NCBI RefSeq assembly: GCF_006715305.1
Contig: NZ_VFMY01000001.1
Coordinates: forward strand, 4,340,001 to 4,404,000
Direction: 5' to 3'
Source: Arthrobacter sp. SLBN-100
GTDB lineage: Bacteria > Actinomycetota > Actinomycetes > Actinomycetales > Micrococcaceae
Length of the DNA: 64,000 nt
Shown in pieces: positions 59,963-64,000 of the stretch. The position numbers were made by a program, and so were the translations under genes. The notes beneath the pieces were generated by a model, which worked only from the letters and a program-made list of their open reading frames with translations, made no database searches and had not been told where the DNA came from. Numbering within the stretch: position 1 is the stretch's first letter; every line of letters begins with the position of its first letter.

Positions 59963-62605
59963 TTATGCCTCGTTCCTGATGGGTTCCGACGTGCCGGGCC
60001 GGACCGGGATGGAAGCCCCGATCAGGACCTTCCCCTTCTCTTCCGGGGTGGCCGGGCGCATCTGGCCGCGCTCGTCCGGGACGAAGGTGATGGAGTCGTC
60101 CTTCTGGTCCGGGGCGTTCACGAAGGAGCGGAACCGGCGCAGGCGCTCGGGGTCCTTGAGGGTGTCTGCCCATTCGTCGATGTAGGTGTCAACGTGCTTG
60201 GCCATCGCGGCTTCGAGGTCCTCGGCAATGCCCAGGGTGTCCTTGACCACCACGTCCTCAACGTGCTTGATGCCGCCGTCGAGCTCTTCCTGCCAGCGTG
60301 CGGTGCGCTGGAGGCGGTCGGCGGTGCGGATGTAGTACATGAAGTAGCGGTCGATGTACTTGATCAGCGTTTCGTCGTCGAGGTCCTTGGCCAGCAGCTG
60401 GGCGTGGGCCGGGGTGGCGCCGCCGTTGCCGCCGACGTACAGGTTCCAGCCGTCGGCGGTGGCGATAACGCCCACGTCCTTGCCGCGGGCTTCGGCGCAT
60501 TCACGGGCACAACCGGAAACGCCCATCTTGAGCTTGTGCGGGCTGCGCAGGCCGCGGTACCGCAGTTCCAGCTGGATGGCCATGGCCACCGAATCCTGGA
60601 CGCCGAACCGGCACCAGGTGGAACCGACGCAGGACTTCACCGTGCGCAGGCTCTTGCCGTAGGCCTGGCCGGACTCGAAGCCGGCGTCCACCAGTTCCTT
60701 CCAGATCTCCGGGAGCTGTTCCAGGCGGGCGCCGAACATGTCGATCCGCTGGCCGCCGGTGATCTTCGTGTACAGGTTGTACTTTTCGGCCACGGCCGCG
60801 ATGACGCCGAGCTTCTTCGGGGTGATCTCGCCGCCGGCGATGCGGGGGACCACGGAGTAGGTGCCGTCCTTCTGCATGTTGGCCAGGGCGCGGTCGTTGG
60901 TGTCCTGCAGGGTGCCGCGGCCGGCGTCCAGGACGTAGGCGCTGTTCTGGCTGGCCAGGATGTTGGCGATGGTGGGCTTGCAGATGTCGCAGCCGGCGCC
61001 GGTGCCGTACTTGGCCATGATCTCTTCGAAGGAGGAGAGCTCCAGGACCCGGATGGCGTCGAACAGTTCCTGGCGGGACAGTTCGATGTGCTCGCAGAGG
61101 GCCTTGGAAACCTCGACGCCGGACTTGGTCAGTTCGGTTTCCAGCAGTTTCTTCAGCATCGGCACGCAGGAACCGCACTGGGTGCCGGCGCGGGTGCAGC
61201 CCTTCAGCTCACCCAGTTCCTGGACGGGGGCATTGCCTTCGCAGGCGCCGCAGCCGTTGATGGCATCGCGGATGCTTCCGGCGGTGACGTTGTTGCAGGA
61301 GCACAGCGTGGCGTCGTCCGGCAGTTCGGTTTCAGGGGCGTCGCCGCCGCCTGCCGCGCTGAGGAAGGCGCCGGGCTCTGCGGGAAGTTCCCGGCCCAGG
61401 AGCGGACGCAGGCTCATGTACGGTGAGGCGTCGCCCACGAAGATGCCGCCCAGCAGGGTCTTGGCATCGTCGGTGGTAACGATCTTCTGGTAGACGCCGC
61501 GGGCGGGGTCGGCGTAGACGATCTCGAGGGCGTGCTCGGTCTTGGCGAAGGCGTCGCCGAAGCTGGCGACGTCGACGCCGGAAAGCTTCAGTTTGGTGGC
61601 GGTGTCGAAGCCGGGGAAGGTGGCATCCCCGCCGTGGAGGCGGTCGGCCACGATTTCAGCCATGGTGTTTGCGGGGGCTACCAGGCCCAGGCACATGCCG
61701 CCATAGTTGGCCACTTCACCGATGGCCCAGATTCCGGCTACCTCCGTGGCGCAGTAGTCGTTGATGACCACACCGCCGCGCTGGCCCAGGCTGAACACCT
61801 GCTCCTCGCCTTCGGCAGCACGGAAGAGCTCATCGCGCGGCCGGACGCCAATGGCGACAATCACGATGTCGGCGTCGATGACCCGGCCGTCGGCCATGAG
61901 GACGCCGGTGACCTGGCCGTCGTCGTCGGACAATACTTCCGACGGGAAGACGCCGCCGTGGACCTGGAAGCCCTTGGACTTGATAAGCCTGCCCATTGCC
62001 TGGCCTGCGCCCTCGTCGAGCTGCGTGGCCATCAGCCACTGCGAACCGTCAATAACAATCGGGTTGGCGCCCAGCTGCTCGGTGCCGGCGGCCGATTCGA
62101 GCCCGAGAAGGCCACCACCGATGGTGACGGCGTTAACCTTGCGGCCCAGCTTCTCAGTCAGGCCCGTGATGGCCTCATTGATGGCCCACACGTCTTCGAG
62201 CGTGCGGTAGACATGGGTGTGCTCGGCGCCGGGGATGGGCAGGCGGGCCGCGTTCGAGCCGGTGGCCACCACCAGTTCGTCGTATTCGAAGACGTTGCCG
62301 GCAGCGGTTTCCACCGTCTTGGCTTCGGCATTGATCCTGGCAACCCGCTCACCGGTCTTCAGCTCCAGGGAAGGGTGGTCCCACATCGAAGCGGTCCCCA
62401 AGGTGAGGTCCACGTCTTTCTCGGTGAGGGCCTTGGACAGCGCGACGCGGTCGTAAGGGAGGTGGGCTTCCTCGGTGAGGACCGTGACATGCCAGCCATC
62501 GAGGCCGCGGGCATGCATCGCGTCCGCAAAACGGTGGGCCGCCGGGCCGCCGCCGGCGACGACGATGCGGCGCGGAGTCTCTGTGCTTGAAGTCTGTTCG
62601 GTCAC
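59963..62605 (-). CDS. nirB: NADH-dependent assimilatory nitrite reductase, large subunit NirB
   Basis: 880 residues. Reduces nitrite to ammonium with siroheme and a [4Fe-4S] cluster. Domains in order: FAD/NAD reductase (about 10-400, VVAGGGPAAHRF and LPYDRVALSK), two BFD-type [2Fe-2S] segments (LCSCNNVTAGSIRDAINGCGACEG and CDICKPTIANIL), then the nitrite/sulfite reductase ferredoxin-like half and the 4Fe-4S/siroheme ligands KSCVGSTWCRFG and GVSGCARECAEA. The GTG at 62605 (TEQTSSTETPRRIVV) is preferred because AAAGG precedes it; an in-frame ATG at 62668 has no ribosome binding site. A GlnR-like array lies 82 bases upstream. Confidence 0.95.
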   Translation of the reverse strand: MTEQTSSTETPRRIVVAGGGPAAHRFADAMHARGLDGWHVTVLTEEAHLPYDRVALSKALTEKDVDLTLGTASMWDHPSLELKTGERVARINAEAKTVETAAGNVFEYDELVVATGSNAARLPIPGAEHTHVYRTLEDVWAINEAITGLTEKLGRKVNAVTIGGGLLGLESAAGTEQLGANPIVIDGSQWLMATQLDEGAGQAMGRLIKSKGFQVHGGVFPSEVLSDDDGQVTGVLMADGRVIDADIVIVAIGVRPRDELFRAAEGEEQVFSLGQRGGVVINDYCATEVAGIWAIGEVANYGGMCLGLVAPANTMAEIVADRLHGGDATFPGFDTATKLKLSGVDVASFGDAFAKTEHALEIVYADPARGVYQKIVTTDDAKTLLGGIFVGDASPYMSLRPLLGRELPAEPGAFLSAAGGGDAPETELPDDATLCSCNNVTAGSIRDAINGCGACEGNAPVQELGELKGCTRAGTQCGSCVPMLKKLLETELTKSGVEVSKALCEHIELSRQELFDAIRVLELSSFEEIMAKYGTGAGCDICKPTIANILASQNSAYVLDAGRGTLQDTNDRALANMQKDGTYSVVPRIAGGEITPKKLGVIAAVAEKYNLYTKITGGQRIDMFGARLEQLPEIWKELVDAGFESGQAYGKSLRTVKSCVGSTWCRFGVQDSVAMAIQLELRYRGLRSPHKLKMGVSGCARECAEARGKDVGVIATADGWNLYVGGNGGATPAHAQLLAKDLDDETLIKYIDRYFMYYIRTADRLQRTARWQEELDGGIKHVEDVVVKDTLGIAEDLEAAMAKHVDTYIDEWADTLKDPERLRRFRSFVNAPDQKDDSITFVPDERGQMRPATPEEKGKVLIGASIPVRPGTSEPIRNEA

Positions 62606-62686
62606 TGATGGGCCTTTCGCATGGGCCGCAGGCAGTTTTCCCGCAGCCTTCTCTGACGAGCTGTCCATCCAGACTAGGGAGACGCA

Positions 62687-62746
62687 GTTTCGCTTCAGTT
62701 TCCCAATTGTTTCGTCAACTTAACTTCTGCATCACGGGCACGTTTC
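62687..62746 (-). promoter_or_regulatory. Array of six GlnR-like half-sites between nirB and nirD
   Basis: Read toward nirB on the minus strand, GAAAC, GTGAT, GTTAA, GAAAC, GAAAC and GAAAC start at exact 11-base intervals (top-strand positions 62742, 62731, 62720, 62709, 62698 and 62687), each separated by six bases. This matches the GlnR box pattern gTnAc-N6-GaAAc. It would place GlnR dimers on one face of the DNA for activation of nirB, and possibly nirD. Confidence 0.75.
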
Positions 62747-62879
62747 CGGCGGCGTGAGGTGTCTTTTACGCACTGGACACATTCACTGCACCCCTCTGAA
62801 ACACCCGCGGCCTAGCGTGGAACACGGCCGCAGAGGCAGCCGAAGGCAAAAGAAAACACGCACAGGATGAGGAGCCAAC

Positions 62880-63266
62880 ATGACGGCAACACTGGAACTT
62901 GGGGCACTCGCAGCAGCCACCGACGAGGCCGCACCGGGCATCACCACCGGTTGGCACCGCGTCTGCCTGGTGGACGACCTGGAACCCGCCTGGGGCGAAG
63001 CGGCCCTCGTGGCAGGACGCCAGATTGCCCTCTTCCGCACCGGCCCCGCTGAGGTTTTCGCGGTGGCCCACGAGGACCCGGCGACCGGAGCGCACGTTAT
63101 GGCCCGGGGAATCCTGGGATCACGCGGGACGCGTCCCACCGTTGCCTCGCCGCTGCACAAAGAGGTCTACGACCTCGAAACCGGCGAATGCTTCAGCACC
63201 CCGGGCCTGAGCATCGCAGCGTTTAACACCCGCGTGGTGGACGGCTTCGTCGAAATCGAGCTGTAG
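62880..63266 (+). CDS. nirD: Nitrite reductase small subunit NirD
   Basis: 128 residues. The Rieske-like small subunit of the NADH nitrite reductase. It has the fold segments WHRVCLVDDLEP, ALFRTGPAEVFAVAHEDPATGAHVMARGILGSRG and VASPLHKEVYDLETGECF, but the Cys and His ligands of a true Rieske centre are missing, as usual in NirD. GAGGAGCC lies before the ATG. It diverges from nirB across a 274-base regulatory gap instead of following it, as nirD usually does. Confidence 0.93.
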   Translation: MTATLELGALAAATDEAAPGITTGWHRVCLVDDLEPAWGEAALVAGRQIALFRTGPAEVFAVAHEDPATGAHVMARGILGSRGTRPTVASPLHKEVYDLETGECFSTPGLSIAAFNTRVVDGFVEIEL

Positions 63267-63290
63267 GAACGCGCAGCCAAAACCCAGGAA

Positions 63291-63318
63291 AAAAGGGTGC
63301 CCGAACGGGCGCCCTTTT
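63291..63318. terminator. Bidirectional terminator between nirD and the phosphohexomutase gene
   Basis: AAAAGGGTGCCCG pairs with CGGGCGCCCTTTT, giving A and T tracts on both strands, so it serves both converging genes. Confidence 0.88.
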
Positions 63319-63336
63319 CTGGTTTTGGAAACCCCG

Positions 63337-64000
63337 CTAAAGCCCCAGCGCCTCTCTGACGTCCCGCAGTACTTCGTCCAGCGCGGCCCGCACGGCCTGC
63401 CTGGCTTCCGGCAGTTCGGCCGCGGACCCCACGTGGTGGATCACCTCGAGGTAGCACTTGAGCTTGGGCTCTGTGCCGCTGGGCCGAATGATCACCCGGG
63501 TGAGGTCGCGGGTAATGTACAGGAGCCCGTCCGTCGGCGGAAGCTGCGCAGTCCCCTCTGCCAGGTCCGTGAAAACCTCCACTGCCGATGACCCGAAGGA
63601 TTCCGGCGGGCTGACGCGGAGCCGGTTCATCATCGCGTCCAGCAGTCCCAGGTCCGCGACCCTGATGCTGAGCTGGTCGCTGGCGTGCAGGCCATGCTGC
63701 AGGTAAAGGTCGTCCAGGGTGTCAAAGACGGTCTTCCCGTCAGCCTTCGCGGCGGCAGCGAGTTCCGCGATCAGCAGCGCCGCCGAGATGCCGTCCTTGT
63801 CCTTTACCAGTTCCGGCGCGACGCAGTAGCCCAGCGCCTCCTCGTAGCCGTACAGCAGCCCGGGCACGCGGGAAATCCACTTAAACCCGGTCAGCGTTTC
63901 CTCATGCGCATAGCCTGCAGAGGCCGCGATCCGCGCCAGCAGCCGCGAGGACACGATCGAGTTCGCGAACACGCCTTGCCTGCCTCCGCCGCCTGTGCTT
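63337..64000 (-). CDS. Phospho-sugar mutase (phosphomannomutase/phosphoglucomutase family), C-terminal part
   Basis: The last 220 or so residues of a gene that runs off the right edge of the window. The sequence VFANSIVSSRLLARIAASAGYAHEETLTGFKWI and GYEEALGYCVAPELVKDKDGISAALLIAELAA is the conserved domain 3 region of alpha-D-phosphohexomutases. RPSGTEPKLKCYLEV is the phosphate-binding loop of domain 4. The metal-binding and phosphoserine part is outside the window. The substrate (mannose- or glucose-phosphate, or deoxyribose-phosphate as suggested by the deoC neighbour) cannot be decided. Confidence 0.93.
   Translation of the reverse strand, partial: STGGGGRQGVFANSIVSSRLLARIAASAGYAHEETLTGFKWISRVPGLLYGYEEALGYCVAPELVKDKDGISAALLIAELAAAAKADGKTVFDTLDDLYLQHGLHASDQLSIRVADLGLLDAMMNRLRVSPPESFGSSAVEVFTDLAEGTAQLPPTDGLLYITRDLTRVIIRPSGTEPKLKCYLEVIHHVGSAAELPEARQAVRAALDEVLRDVREALGL

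Overview
The window is about 64 kb of GC-rich, densely coding actinobacterial chromosome. Gene content and protein sequences point to the Micrococcaceae, most likely Arthrobacter in the broad sense (Arthrobacter/Pseudarthrobacter). Supporting signs are a WhiB regulator, an Rpf resuscitation factor, TIGR03089, DUF3499, DUF5719 and SCO4848 families, many GTG/TTG starts, and -10 boxes of the TAGGCT/TAGGAT type. I see no prophage, insertion sequence, integrase or CRISPR array. This is core chromosome.

Region 1 (1-13.9 kb) is a cell-envelope and regulation block in the same order as Mycobacterium tuberculosis Rv3277-Rv3248c. It holds an LCP ligase (cut by the window edge), purE, purK, GtrA, TIGR03089, a WhiB2-type regulator, a large membrane GT2 glycosyltransferase, DUF5719, a metallopeptidase-family protein, DUF3499, Trm112 and ahcY, then an L,D-transpeptidase. 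The mannose genes (pmm, SIS, manA) that sit in this block in M. tuberculosis are absent here. Region 2 (13.9-28.6 kb) holds RDD and SpoIIM membrane proteins, a TIGR01906 protein, a FadD15-like ligase, protein mannosyltransferase with divergent rsmI, gabD, and a moxR-DUF58-transglutaminase operon.

Region 3 (28.7-40.4 kb, resuming at mfd) matches M. tuberculosis Rv1002c-Rv1020: tatD, rpfB, ksgA, ispE, an ABC-F ATPase, TetR, tRNA-Gln, glmU, prs, rplY and pth. Region 4 (40.4-55.3 kb) has two large tandem LuxR-type (LAL) regulators, sufS-sufU, small conserved proteins, a two-domain SDR, mfd and a membrane-bound hydrolase. The second LAL gene has a disrupted 5' end. Region 5 (55.4-64 kb) holds deoC, then a nitrite-assimilation module: a reduced FAD oxidoreductase, a HemD/OmpR-type NnaR-like regulator, cobA and nirB, divergent from nirD, then a truncated phosphohexomutase.

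The most striking non-coding signals are as follows. (a) Six GlnR-like half-sites sit at exact 11-bp spacing between nirB and nirD. (b) Six genes have a TAGGMT -10 box exactly six bases before their start codon, a signature of leaderless mRNAs. (c) A structured leader with mutually exclusive helices precedes rplY. (d) A perfect palindrome sits in the whiB promoter. (e) Two long perfect-arm inverted repeats look like dispersed extragenic palindromes. All functional claims rest on reading motifs and recalling families; no searches were run.
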